64,000 bases of DNA from CAVTJL01 sp963735065 (GCA_963735065.1 CAVTJL010000001.1:992001-1056000), one strand, 5' to 3'. Shown: positions 35,695 through 44,314, numbered from the stretch's first letter. Numbers and translations are program-made. Notes: a model not told the origin generated them from the letters alone.

Positions 35695-36327
35695 ATGGAG
35701 GATCTCTTTGAGCGCAATCGCGCCTGGGCGGCGCGGCGGGTCGAGGCCGATCCCGACTTCTTCGCCCGGCTGTCGCGCCAGCAGGCGCCCCGCTACATGT
35801 GGCTCGGCTGCTCCGACTCGCGGGTGCCGGCGAACGAGATCATGGGCCTCGACCCGGGCGAGGTCTTCGTCCACCGCAACGTCGCCAACCTCGCCGTGCA
35901 CAGCGACCTGAACTATCTCTCGGTGCTGCAGTTCGCGGTCGAGTTCCTGGGCGTCGAGCACGTCATCATCACCGGCCACTATGGCTGCGGCGGCATCCGT
36001 GCTGCGCTCGACAATCGGGAGCTGGGGCTGGTCGACCACTGGCTGCGCCATGTCCGCGACATCCACGAGCGCCATCAGCAGAGCCTGGCCGAGGCCGCCT
36101 CGGAGGAGGAGCGCCAGGACCTGCTGGTGGAGCTCAACGTCCGCACGCAGGTCCTCAACGTGGCGCGCACGCCGATCGTCCAGAATGCCTGGGCGCGCGG
36201 CCAGCCGCTGCGCGTGCATGGCTGGGTCTACCGGCTGCAGGACGGCATCCTGCACGACCTGAAGTGCGGCGTCGGTGGCGCCGATGCCATCGGCGCGCCC
36301 TACCGGCTGAAGGGCGGGACGGGATAG
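35695..36327 (+). CDS. can: Beta-class carbonic anhydrase
   Basis: The 210-residue cytoplasmic enzyme interconverts CO2 and bicarbonate. Zinc ligands Cys39 and Asp41 (CSDSR, with Arg43), His95 and Cys98 (GHYGCGG) are all present and in the Can/beta-CA spacing. The length matches the E. coli enzyme. The ATG at 35695 was chosen since the family begins with a short acidic start (MEDLFERNRAW). It converges on the PrsR-like gene with a possible shared terminator. It has no visible operon partner. Confidence 0.92.
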   Translation: MEDLFERNRAWAARRVEADPDFFARLSRQQAPRYMWLGCSDSRVPANEIMGLDPGEVFVHRNVANLAVHSDLNYLSVLQFAVEFLGVEHVIITGHYGCGGIRAALDNRELGLVDHWLRHVRDIHERHQQSLAEAASEEERQDLLVELNVRTQVLNVARTPIVQNAWARGQPLRVHGWVYRLQDGILHDLKCGVGGADAIGAPYRLKGGTG

Positions 36328-36371
36328 GCGTCGGCGCTCCGCCGCACCTGGCGTGAGCGCTCAGCGACGCC
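36327..36371. terminator. Inverted repeat between convergent can and prsR genes
   Basis: Arms GGCGTCG plus GCGCTC (36327-36339) and GAGCGC plus CGACGCC (36355-36371) pair with a four-base bulge. The right arm overlaps the last codons of the minus-strand gene. The convergent position suggests a two-way terminator, although no T tract follows. Confidence 0.4.
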
Positions 36372-37701
36372 CGTGGCGCCGGAGCAGGTCGTAGAGGCGC
36401 GGCCGGCTGACGCCCAGGATCTTGGCGGCAAGGGAGACGTTGCCCTGGGTCTGGGCCATGACACGCTGCAGCGCGTTGCGCTCGGCCTCGGCAACGATGT
36501 GCCGGAGATTGAGGGGCTCCGGGGCGACGCCGGCAAGATCGAGGTCGGCCGCGGTGATCGAGCGTCCCTCGCAGAGGAGGGCGGCACGCTTGATGCGGTT
36601 CTGCAGCTCGCGGACATTGCCTGGCCAGGGATGGGCGTCGATCGCCCGCGCCGCGTCGAGGGTGAAGCCGCTGATCGTGCGACCCAGCTCTTGATTGTTC
36701 ACGGCGAGAAAGTGCCAGGCCAGCAGCATGGCGTCGCCGGGCCGCTCGCGCAGGGACGGCACCGCCACCACGACCTCGGTCAGGCGGTAGAAGAGATCCT
36801 CGCGGAAGGCGCCCGCGGTGATCGCCTGCTCGAGGTTGCGGTGGGTGGCACAGACGATGCGGATGTCGAGCGTGATCGAGCGCCGCCCGCCGATCCGCTC
36901 GATGGTGCGGTCCTGGAGGAAGCGCAGGAGCTTGGCCTGCAGCGGCGGCGAGAGATCGCCGATCTCGTCGAGAAAGAGCGTCCCGCCGTGGGCCAGCTCG
37001 ACCTTGCCCTGGGTCTGCTTCACCGCACCCGTGAAGGCGCCGCGCTCGAAGCCGAAAAGCTCGGCCTCCAGGAGAGGGGCCGGTATAGCCGCGCAGTTGA
37101 TGGCGATGAAGGGCGCCGCCCGGCGCGGGCTCAGCTCGTGGATGGCGCGCGCGATGACCTCCTTGCCGGTGCCGCTCTCGCCCAGGACGGCGACGCTCAC
37201 CTTGGCCGACGCCACCCTCTCGATCGTCCTGCTCAGGGTGCGAAGGGCGCTGCTCTGGCCGATCAGGCCCGGCAGCGGCATGGAGGCGCCGCTCGCGATG
37301 GCGCTGCCCCTCTCGCGCTCGCTGCGGCCCGAGGCGAAGGCGCGCTCGACGATGCCGCCGACGACATCGACATCGACCGGCTTGCGGTGCGTGGAGTAGG
37401 CGCCGGCCTCGATCGCGAGCGGCACTGCCTCGCCCGACCCGCCGGTCAGCACGATGACCTTGGTCTGCGGCGTAAGGCGGAGGATCGCCTCGAGGGTGGA
37501 CATCCCTTCGCTGATCCCGGTCGGATCAGGCGGCAGGCCGAGGTCGAGCAGCACGACGCCGGGCTCGTGGGCGCGGAGCGCGGCGAGCGCGCCAGCCCGA
37601 TCGGCCGCGTCGAAGAGGTGATAGCCGGTCAGCCCGCCCCTCAGCTGGGCGTGGATGCTGGGGTCGTCGTCGACGATCAGGAGGCGGCGATGCTCGGCCA
37701 C
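36361..37701 (-). CDS. prsR: PrsR-like sigma-54 response regulator
   Basis: The 446-residue regulator has an N-terminal receiver (Asp53 acceptor, Lys107), an AAA+ sigma-54 activator domain (Walker A GESGTGKE 174-181, GAFTGA 221-226) and a Fis-type HTH at the end (about 410-440). The receiver wording LLDLGLPPDP, TGISEGMSTLE and AYSTHRKPVDVDV strongly resembles the PEP-CTERM-box regulator PrsR, which controls exosortase-linked EPS genes. No prsK kinase, exosortase or PEP-CTERM gene is in the window, but an EPS cluster lies 5 kb away. Promoters of sigma-54 type would be its targets. Confidence 0.85.
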   Translation of the reverse strand: MAEHRRLLIVDDDPSIHAQLRGGLTGYHLFDAADRAGALAALRAHEPGVVLLDLGLPPDPTGISEGMSTLEAILRLTPQTKVIVLTGGSGEAVPLAIEAGAYSTHRKPVDVDVVGGIVERAFASGRSERERGSAIASGASMPLPGLIGQSSALRTLSRTIERVASAKVSVAVLGESGTGKEVIARAIHELSPRRAAPFIAINCAAIPAPLLEAELFGFERGAFTGAVKQTQGKVELAHGGTLFLDEIGDLSPPLQAKLLRFLQDRTIERIGGRRSITLDIRIVCATHRNLEQAITAGAFREDLFYRLTEVVVAVPSLRERPGDAMLLAWHFLAVNNQELGRTISGFTLDAARAIDAHPWPGNVRELQNRIKRAALLCEGRSITAADLDLAGVAPEPLNLRHIVAEAERNALQRVMAQTQGNVSLAAKILGVSRPRLYDLLRRHGRR

Positions 37702-38373
37702 GGCTCACCCTGGGATCGGCAAGGAAACGACCTTCCGTCGCGATTGCGCCGTGGCGCACCCGATGACGGAGGCGCCGATCGGCGCACGCTCGCGGAAGGC
37801 GCAGGCATCGGCGACGCAATCATTCGGTGACAAGGCGTGCCCATCAATGTCGTTGAAGTTTGATGGGCCGCGCATGCTTCTGATCTATGGTCGCATTTAA
37901 GTTGTGAGGTGCTGAGTAAAGCATAGAGCGCTCTTCTGGGTGAGGATGAAGGCCTGTTATCGATACACAGGTACGAATCCATCGAAATCGCCATGCCGAT
38001 GGCGAAGACCAAGGCTTAATGATACTATGCCGGACTTAAAAAGGATGCAATTCTCCCGACGCGCTAGGCGACCGACAACGGGCCCGGGGCGCCTGAGTGG
38101 CGGGGAGGCTTCTTGCGTCGGGCGGCCGTCGCAGTCGCACGACAAGGGCTCGGCCGCTCCTGCGAGCAGCCGAGTGAGAATGGGCAAAGGGATTGTCTGT
38201 TTCTGGCAAGACGTCGGCGGGCAAGCGGACGTCGGCGCGCCTTGTCGGGCTTTACTGCCCGCTTCCTGGCGCCGCCCGGGCGATATCCGGGCTCTTTCCT
38301 GTAGATCTCCTCGGGATCGGATAACTCCACAACATCTGCGGCATGTCAACTCGCGATGCCACAACAGGTAGAG
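37702..38373. other. A+T-richer intergenic spacer beside parB
   Basis: This 672-bp region has no supported gene and is visibly richer in A and T (around 37830-38060) than the rest of the window. It holds a perfect 7-bp-stem hairpin at 37988-38005 (TCGCCAT, GCCG, ATGGCGA) and an imperfect DnaA-box-like TTATCCGAT on the minus strand at 38316-38324. A closer match lies at 38374-38382, at the parB stop. It contains the promoter of the minus-strand PrsR-like gene. A replication-origin role is possible but weakly supported. Confidence 0.5.
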
Positions 38374-38382
38374 TTATCCACC
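38374..38382 (+). promoter_or_regulatory. DnaA-box-like site
   Basis: TTATCCACC matches the DnaA-box consensus TTATCCACA at eight of nine positions. It overlaps the parB stop codon. The sense of the site may be a coincidence of the coding sequence, and only one weaker partner is near. Confidence 0.35.
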
Positions 38383-39252
38383 GAAAGATAAGCGCTCGAT
38401 GACGGACTCGAGCTGCTCGGCCCGACTATAGCGGATGGTGAGGGTCCCGCCGCCGCGCCGCGGCCGGATCGCGACCGCGAGCCCCAGGGCCTGGCCGAGC
38501 TGCCGCTCGACCGCCTGGATGTTGGGGTCGACGGCGCGATCGGCGCCGCGGCCGCCCTTGGCCTTGCGGTCGGCACGGGCCGCCAGCGCCTCGGTCTCGC
38601 GCACGTTGAGCTCGCGGGTCACCACCTCGCGGGCGAGCCGGACGGCGTCGGGCCGGCCGTGCAGGGCGCGGGCGTGGCCGGCGGTGAGGGCGCCCACGCG
38701 CAGCAGCTCCTGGACCTCCTCGGGCAGCCCCAGCAGCCGCAGCGTGTTGGCGATATGGCTGCGGCTGCGGCCGAGCGCCCGGGCGATCGCGTCCTGCGTG
38801 TGGCTGAACTCCTGCATCAGGCGGCGATAGGCGGTGGCCTCCTCGAGCGCGTTGAGGTCGGCGCGCTGGAGGTTCTCGACCAGTGCTACCTCGATCACCT
38901 CCTGATCGGCGAGGTCGCGCACGACGACGGGCAGCTCGTGCAGGCCGGCGCGCTGGGCGGCCCGCCAGCGCCGCTCGCCCGCGACGATCTCGAAGCCCTG
39001 CGCGTCGCCCGGCGCACGCCGCACCAGCAAGGGCTGCAGCACGCCCTTTTCCTGGACCGAGAGGGTCAGCGCCGCCAGCTCGTCCTCGTCGAAGCTGCGG
39101 CGCGGCTGGAGCGGGGAGGGGCTGAGCTGCTCGACGGGCACGAGCCGCGCATCGGGCGCGCCACCTGCGAGCGTATGCGCCTCCTCGCCGAGCAGCGCCG
39201 AGAGCCCCATGCCGAGGCCGCGACGGCGGGACGGGCTCTTCTCGCCGCTCAC
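38374..39252 (-). CDS. parB: Chromosome-partitioning protein ParB
   Basis: The 292-residue CTPase clamp binds parS and loads SMC/ParA partners near the origin. The N-terminal linker has RRRGLGMGLSALLGEE (ParA-interaction region). The ParB/Srx domain has GERRWRAAQR at 92-101 as CTP-binding motif, the HTH lies near 140-200 (SHTQDAIARALGRSRSHIANTLRLL), and the C-terminal dimerisation part follows an Arg-rich linker. The start overlaps the parA stop by four bases. A perfect parS lies 1.4 kb away in rsmG. Confidence 0.95.
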   Translation of the reverse strand: MSGEKSPSRRRGLGMGLSALLGEEAHTLAGGAPDARLVPVEQLSPSPLQPRRSFDEDELAALTLSVQEKGVLQPLLVRRAPGDAQGFEIVAGERRWRAAQRAGLHELPVVVRDLADQEVIEVALVENLQRADLNALEEATAYRRLMQEFSHTQDAIARALGRSRSHIANTLRLLGLPEEVQELLRVGALTAGHARALHGRPDAVRLAREVVTRELNVRETEALAARADRKAKGGRGADRAVDPNIQAVERQLGQALGLAVAIRPRRGGGTLTIRYSRAEQLESVIERLSFGG

Positions 39253-40061
39253 GACGCCAGCGCCTCGACCCGGTCGCGGCGCAGCAGCTCGCCCGCGAGG
39301 TGGGCGTAGGCCTGCGCCCCTGCGCAGCGCACGTCATAGAGCAGCACGGGCTTGCCGTGGGAGGGCGCCTCGGAGATGCGCACATTGCGCGGGATCACCG
39401 TGCGGAACACCCGCTCGCCCATGAAGCTGCGCACGTCGGTCTCCACCTGCTCCGAGAGGTTGTTGCGCCGGTCCACCATCGTCAGCACGATGCCGTGGAT
39501 CTGCAGCCCGGGATGGTTGGTGCGGCGCACCTGGTCGATCGTGCGCAGCAGCATCGAGAGGCCCTCGAGCGCGAAGAACTCGCACTGCAGCGGCACCAGC
39601 ACCGCATCGGCCGCGACGAGCGCGTTGACGGTGAGGACGCCCAGCGAGGGCGGGCAGTCGATCAGCACGTAGTCGTCGGGCGGGCGGCTCTTGGCGAAGG
39701 CGTCGCGCAGCCGGTAGGCACGCCGCGGATCGGCCACGAGATCGACCTCGGCGGCGGACAGGTCCACCGTGGCCGGCACGATCTCGAGGCCGGGCACGAG
39801 GGTGGGAAGGCGCGCATCCGCCAGCGGCACGCCGTCGAGAAGGACATCGTAGGCCGTGAGCTTGCGGGCGTCGCGCTCGATGCCGAAGCCGGTGCTGGCG
39901 TTGCCCTGCGGGTCGAGGTCGAGGACCAGGACACGCCGCCCGGCGGCGGCGAGCGCCGTGCCGAGATTGATCGCCGTCGTCGTCTTGCCGACCCCACCCT
40001 TCTGGTTGGCGACAGCCAGCACCCGCCTAGGGCTCGAGCGCCGTTCCGCAGGAGCGTTCAC
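39249..40061 (-). CDS. parA: Chromosome-partitioning ATPase ParA
   Basis: The 270-residue ParA/Soj ATPase has the deviant Walker A motif KGGVGKTT at 21-28, a switch I/A' region LVLDLDPQGNASTGFG, and Walker B DYVLIDCPPSLG. It binds DNA non-specifically and moves ParB-parS complexes apart before division. It overlaps the end of rsmG by 35 bp and parB by four bases, giving the conserved rsmG-parA-parB order. The short N-terminus is typical of chromosomal rather than plasmid ParA. Confidence 0.95.
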   Translation of the reverse strand: MNAPAERRSSPRRVLAVANQKGGVGKTTTAINLGTALAAAGRRVLVLDLDPQGNASTGFGIERDARKLTAYDVLLDGVPLADARLPTLVPGLEIVPATVDLSAAEVDLVADPRRAYRLRDAFAKSRPPDDYVLIDCPPSLGVLTVNALVAADAVLVPLQCEFFALEGLSMLLRTIDQVRRTNHPGLQIHGIVLTMVDRRNNLSEQVETDVRSFMGERVFRTVIPRNVRISEAPSHGKPVLLYDVRCAGAQAYAHLAGELLRRDRVEALAS

Positions 40062-40671
40062 GCGTCACCTCGTCCAGCAGGAGTATGCTGCCATCGTCAG
40101 CCGAAAGGCTGGGCACGACGGCGGCGCGCATTGTCCAGCTTTCGCGGACCGCGGTCAATTCGGCCTCGGCCTCGCGACCCTTGAGAAAGAGGCAGCGCGT
40201 CGTCGGTGCCAGGAACGGTGCCGCGTGCTCCAGCAGGCGCGGCAACGGCGCCAGCGCGCGCGCCGTGACGAGGTCGGCCGGGAAGGGCGCCACCGCCTCG
40301 ATCCGCGCGGCGTGGATGCGGACCCCGGCGAGGCCCAGCTCCATGGCGCAGGTGCGCAGGAACGCGGCCTTGCGCCGGTCGCTCTCGACCAGATGCACCT
40401 CGGGCACGCCCAGGATCGCCAGGATGAGCCCGGGCAGGCCGGCGCCGCTGCCGAGGTCGACGAGGGACCGGGCGTCGGCCGGCAGATGCGCCTTGAGCTG
40501 GCCCGAATCGAGGATGTGGCGCCGCCAGGGGTCGGCCAGCGTCGAGGCGCCGACCAGGTTGATCGCGCGCTGCCAGTGGCGCAGAAGGCCCAGATAGGCG
40601 TCGAGCGCCGCCATTGTTTCACGTGAAACACCGAGGAGGCGCCGGGCTTCTTCGGGCGACAGCGGCGACAC
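40027..40671 (-). CDS. rsmG: 16S rRNA m7G527 methyltransferase RsmG (GidB)
   Basis: The 214-residue SAM-dependent methyltransferase modifies G527 of 16S rRNA. LVDLGSGAGLPGLILAI (about 70-86) is the SAM-binding glycine loop, and VHLVESDRRKAAFLR follows. The N-terminal VSRETM stretch is encoded by the parS site. The apparent start is GTG at 40671; other nearby starts would cut the conserved N-terminus. Unlike most alphaproteobacteria, the gene upstream is a histidine kinase, not mnmG. Confidence 0.92.
   Translation of the reverse strand: MSPLSPEEARRLLGVSRETMAALDAYLGLLRHWQRAINLVGASTLADPWRRHILDSGQLKAHLPADARSLVDLGSGAGLPGLILAILGVPEVHLVESDRRKAAFLRTCAMELGLAGVRIHAARIEAVAPFPADLVTARALAPLPRLLEHAAPFLAPTTRCLFLKGREAEAELTAVRESWTMRAAVVPSLSADDGSILLLDEVTRERSCGTALEP
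40615..40630. promoter_or_regulatory. parS centromere site inside rsmG
   Basis: TGTTTCACGTGAAACA is a perfect 16-bp palindrome identical to the canonical parS consensus. It lies near the 5' end of rsmG and encodes VSRET in that gene. ParB should load here, placing the window close to the replication origin. I saw no second exact copy in the window. Confidence 0.95.
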
Positions 40672-40762
40672 GGGCAGGGGCCCCCTGAGCGATCGGGCCT
40701 CGCGCCCGGAACACGCATCCTGTCGCGCACCCTCGCCCTCGAGGCAAGCCCCCGCGAGCGCC

Positions 40763-42178
40763 CTAGCGCTGGCGCGCCTCCGCCGCCGGGGCCGGCAGCG
40801 CCAGCGTCGCCCTCAGCCCGCCCTCGGCTCGGTTCTCGAGGCGGATGTCGCCGCCATGGCTGCGGGCCACCGTCCGGGCGATGGAGAGGCCAAGGCCGAT
40901 CCCGCCCGTCTCCGGGTTGCGCGATCCCTCGAGCCGCACGAAGGGTGCGAACACCCGCTCCATGTCCGCCTCGGGGATGCCCGGCCCGGAATCGTCCACA
41001 TGGATGAGCACGCCCTGGGCGTCCCGCTCGACCTGGAGCCGCGCCCGGCCACCATAGGCGAGCGCGTTCTCGACGAGGTTGCGGAGCGCGCGCTTCAGCG
41101 ACAGGGCCCGGCAGGGATAGGCGAGGCGGGTGCCCGGGGTCGTCTCCACGTCGCCCCCGAGGTCGGAAAAATCCTCGGCCACGCTCTCGACCAGCGCCTG
41201 CAGGTCGACCGTGCGCGTCTCCTCGCGCGAGGCCTCCTCGCGGGCGAAGGCCAGGGTCGCCTCGGTCATGCGCTGCATCTCGTCCAGTGTCGCGAGGATC
41301 TTGCGCCGCTCCTCCTCGTCCTCGACGAACTCGGCGCGGAGCCGCAGCGTCGTGATGGGGGTCCTCAGATCGTGGCTTATGGCCGCCAGCATGCGCGTCC
41401 GGTCGTCGACGAAGCGCTCGAGCCTGTCCTGCATGCGGTTGAACGCGCCGGTGGTGCGCCGCACCTCGATCGGGCCGCCCGGGCTCAGGGGCGGCACCCG
41501 CTCGCCGCGCCCGACCCGATCGGCCGCCAGGGCCAGGTCCCTGAGCGGCGAGGTGATGCGCCGCACGCCCAGAATGACGACCAGCACCACGCCCAGCGCC
41601 GTCAGACCCAGCGAGGCCAGCACCGACAGCGCCGGCGAGAAGAGGATGGGCGGCAGCCTCGTGCGCACGTTGAGCCAGAGCCCGTCCGGCAGCTCGATCG
41701 CGATCGTCGTGCCGATGCCGAGCGGCGGGCGGTGCGGCCGATCGCCGGGCCCGTGCCATTCCAACTCGTCGTCGCCGCGCCGCCACGGTGGTGGAGACGG
41801 GGGCGGCCCGATGTCCGCCCGGTCGACCAGGACGGTCCGCGCCAGCGGGCCCAGCGCCGCCGCCAGCCGATGCTGCAGGCGCCCGAAGCGATGATCGGCA
41901 TCGCCCGGAGCGAGCGCGCTCGCCGGGTCCAGCGTCATCTCGAGCTGGGGCGTGGCGATGGAGGCCAGCGCGCGCGGGCGCACCTCCGGCGGCACTGCCG
42001 CCATCAGGTCGACGGCGGCGATCACCCGGCCGATCACCTGATCGCCGCGCAGCGCCTCGAGCGCGCTGCGGCGCTCGCCCGCGAAGATCCAAAAGCTGAG
42101 GACCTGGGCACCGACCAGCGCCATCAGCGCCAGCAGGGTGAGCTGCCCCGCCATGCCCCGCGGCCACAGCCGCCTCAT
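40763..42178 (-). CDS. Sensor histidine kinase (EnvZ/OmpR-type)
   Basis: The 471-residue inner-membrane kinase has helix 1 (about 10-32), a periplasmic sensor of about 150 residues, helix 2 (about 175-200), HAMP (about 203-255), the phospho-acceptor box AISHDLRTPITTLRLRAEF and an ATP-binding domain with N box RNLVENALAYGG, DDSGPGIPE and GIGLGLSIARTVA. It pairs with the response regulator just upstream, whose stop overlaps its start by four bases. The stimulus is unknown. It occupies the place where mnmG usually lies next to rsmG. Confidence 0.9.
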   Translation of the reverse strand: MRRLWPRGMAGQLTLLALMALVGAQVLSFWIFAGERRSALEALRGDQVIGRVIAAVDLMAAVPPEVRPRALASIATPQLEMTLDPASALAPGDADHRFGRLQHRLAAALGPLARTVLVDRADIGPPPSPPPWRRGDDELEWHGPGDRPHRPPLGIGTTIAIELPDGLWLNVRTRLPPILFSPALSVLASLGLTALGVVLVVILGVRRITSPLRDLALAADRVGRGERVPPLSPGGPIEVRRTTGAFNRMQDRLERFVDDRTRMLAAISHDLRTPITTLRLRAEFVEDEEERRKILATLDEMQRMTEATLAFAREEASREETRTVDLQALVESVAEDFSDLGGDVETTPGTRLAYPCRALSLKRALRNLVENALAYGGRARLQVERDAQGVLIHVDDSGPGIPEADMERVFAPFVRLEGSRNPETGGIGLGLSIARTVARSHGGDIRLENRAEGGLRATLALPAPAAEARQR

Positions 42179-42897
42179 AGCCGCAGCACGTCCGCGGCGA
42201 GGCTGTAGCCGCCGCCCCAATGGGTCTTGATCAGGCTGGGCTGGCGCGGATCGGCCTCGATCTTGCGCCGCAGCCGGCTCACCTGGTTGTCGATGCTGCG
42301 GTCGAACGGCGAGGCCTCGCGCCCGCGGGTGAGGTCGAGCAGCTGGTCGCGCGACAGCACGACGTGGGGGTGATCGAGGAAGGCGCGCAGGAGGAGAAAC
42401 TCGCCCGTGCTGAGCGGGATCGCCACGCCATCCTTGCCCACCAGCTCGCGCCGCGCGGTGTCGAGCACGAAGCGGTCGAAGCCCAGCCGGCCGGCCGGGC
42501 CGCCGCCGCGCTGCGGCGGCAGGCTCCAGCTCCGTCGCAGCACCGCCTTGATGCGCGCCAGCAGCTCGCGCGGGTTGAACGGCTTCGTCACATAGTCGTC
42601 GGCCCCCATCTCGAGGCCGACGATGCGGTCCGTGTCCTCGGCCACGGCGGTCAGCAGAATGACCGGCAGATCGTGCCGCTCGCGCAGCCAGCGACAAAGA
42701 GAAAGCCCGTCCTCGCCGGGCATCATGATGTCGAGCACGACCAGCGCCACCGCACCCGCCTCGATCACCCGGCGGGCGGCCGCGGCACTCTCGGCCTGGC
42801 TCACCCGATAGCCCTGGCGCGTCAGGTATTTGCCCAGGAGATCGCGGATCTCCCGGTGGTCGTCGACGACGAGGATGTGCGGGGCGGTCTCTTCCAT
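42175..42897 (-). CDS. OmpR-family response regulator
   Basis: The 240-residue regulator has a receiver domain (VDD at 11-13, acceptor Asp56, Lys105) and a winged-helix output domain (about 135-235) with the conserved end SIDNQVSRLRRKIEADP. It is the first gene of the two-gene signalling operon. It is divergent, across about 190 bp, from an EF-hand protein gene that is followed by a cytochrome b561 gene, which are the obvious candidate targets. Confidence 0.92.
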   Translation of the reverse strand: MEETAPHILVVDDHREIRDLLGKYLTRQGYRVSQAESAAAARRVIEAGAVALVVLDIMMPGEDGLSLCRWLRERHDLPVILLTAVAEDTDRIVGLEMGADDYVTKPFNPRELLARIKAVLRRSWSLPPQRGGGPAGRLGFDRFVLDTARRELVGKDGVAIPLSTGEFLLLRAFLDHPHVVLSRDQLLDLTRGREASPFDRSIDNQVSRLRRKIEADPRQPSLIKTHWGGGYSLAADVLRL

Positions 42898-43089
42898 GGC
42901 GGCAGTCGTATCCGGTCGGCCGACACTATGCCTCGCGGCCGCGATCCGAGGGGAGGCAAAAGATGTAACCGACCGTGGCGCAGCATCGGGCCGTTACAGA
43001 CTGCGACAAACTTCCGGGGGCCCTGGCAAAGTTTCGCGACGCGGCAGGTGTCAACTCCGGCGCATCGTTTTCACGGGAAGGAAAAAGCG

Positions 43090-43674
43090 ATGCGAGCCAG
43101 AACCAAGGTCCTGATCGTCGCGGGCGTTCTCGCCACCGCCTCGGTGGGCGCTCTCGCCACCCGCGCCAGCGCCGACGGCCCGATGGGTTGGCGCGGCGGG
43201 CCCGGCGGTCACGGTCCGATGATGGGTGGCCCGATGATGGGCGGGCCGGGGCCGATCGGCATGATGCTGTTCCAGGAGATGCAGCAGAACGGCGGCAAGC
43301 TCACCAAGGAGCAGGCGGACGCGGCGATCCAGGCTGCCTTCACCAAGTACGACACCAATCACGACGGCAAGCTGTCGCTCGACGAGTACCAGGCGTTCTG
43401 GACCGACATGATGCACGAGCGCATGGTCAGGAGCTTCCAGTTCCTCGACCGCAGCGGCGACGCGGAGGTCACCGAGCAGGAGTTCCAGCAGCCGGCCGAC
43501 TGGATGATGCAGCGCTTCGACCGCAACGGCGACGGCACGATCTCGAAGGACGACATGCGGCCGCCCTTCGCCCGGGGCGAGCACGGGCCCAGGGGCCCGC
43601 GCGGCGGTCCGGGCGGTCCTGGCTGCGGTCCCGCCGGCCCCGGCGGTCCTGGCGGCCCGGACAACGACGACTAG
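43090..43674 (+). CDS. Secreted EF-hand calcium-binding protein
   Basis: The 194-residue protein has a signal peptide (about 1-28), a Gly/Met/Pro-rich segment (about 31-58) and three EF-hand loops: DTNHDGKLSLDE (88-99), DRSGDAEVTEQE (120-131) and DRNGDGTISKDD (144-155). The first and third keep all calcium-binding positions; the second lacks the usual hydrophobic/glycine pattern at its centre. The C-terminus is a Gly/Pro-rich tail. Divergent from an OmpR-type regulator and followed by a cytochrome b561 gene after 12 bp, it may be a periplasmic calcium-responsive partner of that cytochrome. Confidence 0.85.
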   Translation: MRARTKVLIVAGVLATASVGALATRASADGPMGWRGGPGGHGPMMGGPMMGGPGPIGMMLFQEMQQNGGKLTKEQADAAIQAAFTKYDTNHDGKLSLDEYQAFWTDMMHERMVRSFQFLDRSGDAEVTEQEFQQPADWMMQRFDRNGDGTISKDDMRPPFARGEHGPRGPRGGPGGPGCGPAGPGGPGGPDNDD

Positions 43675-43686
43675 GCGGAGCCTCCG

Positions 43687-44238
43687 ATGCCACTCCGTGA
43701 CAGTCGCAGGGCCTGGGGCTCGGTGAGCATCGCGCTCCACTGGGCCTCGGCCGCCATCCTCCTGGCGACGCTAGGCATCGGGCTGGGCTTCGAGAGCCTC
43801 GAGCGGACCCCGCTCGAGGCTGCCGCCCGGTTCCTGCACATCTCGCTGGGGCTCACCGTGCTCGCGCTCACGGCGCTGCGGCTCCTCTGGCGCCTCGCGA
43901 GCCCGATGCCGGCGCCCGAGGCGGGCATGCCGCGCTGGCAGAGCCTGGCGGCCCGGACCGTCCAGCTGGCCCTCCTGGCGCTGATCGTCGCCCTGCCCTT
44001 GTCGGGCTGGATGATGCTCTCGGTGGCCGGCAAGCCGATCGGCTGGTTCGGCCTCGTCACCCTGCCGCCCCTCGTGGCGCCGGACCCGACATTGCGTCAC
44101 CTGACGAAGGAGGTCCACGAGCTGCTGGCCTATGCCGTCCTCGTGCTGGTGTCGGTCCACGTCCTGGCCGCGCTCAAGCACCATCTGATCGATCGCGACG
44201 GCACGCTGCGCAGGATGCTCGGCACGGCGAGCGCCTGA
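43687..44238 (+). CDS. Cytochrome b561 (YodB/CybB type)
   Basis: The 183-residue inner-membrane protein has four helices and haem-ligand histidines in SIALHWASA (His18), ARFLHISLG (about His51), KEVHELLAY (about 143) and VSVHVLAALKHH (about 157). This matches bacterial diheme b561, which oxidises quinol or handles superoxide. It is 12 bp after the EF-hand gene and probably co-transcribed. A hairpin 8 bp downstream of the stop may end the transcript. It is a second b561, distinct from the fusion at 1413-2633. Confidence 0.88.
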   Translation: MPLRDSRRAWGSVSIALHWASAAILLATLGIGLGFESLERTPLEAAARFLHISLGLTVLALTALRLLWRLASPMPAPEAGMPRWQSLAARTVQLALLALIVALPLSGWMMLSVAGKPIGWFGLVTLPPLVAPDPTLRHLTKEVHELLAYAVLVLVSVHVLAALKHHLIDRDGTLRRMLGTASA

Positions 44239-44245
44239 CGATCCC

Positions 44246-44274
44246 GGCCGGCGCCGTCTCGCACGACGCCGGCC
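44246..44274. terminator. Hairpin after cytochrome b561 gene
   Basis: Arms GGCCGGCGCCG (44246-44256) and CGACGCCGGCC (44264-44274) pair with one mismatch around a 7-base loop. It lies just after the b561 stop and 40 bp before the rraA-like start. No T tract follows, so terminator activity is only suggested. Confidence 0.45.
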
Positions 44275-44314
44275 ACCGTGCTATCTGCGGCCGGTCGAGA
44301 ACGAGGAGGCCCCC

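Noticed and set aside
37950..37975. Additional DnaA box at the TTATCGATA sequence
   Set aside because: It matches the consensus at too few positions to count.
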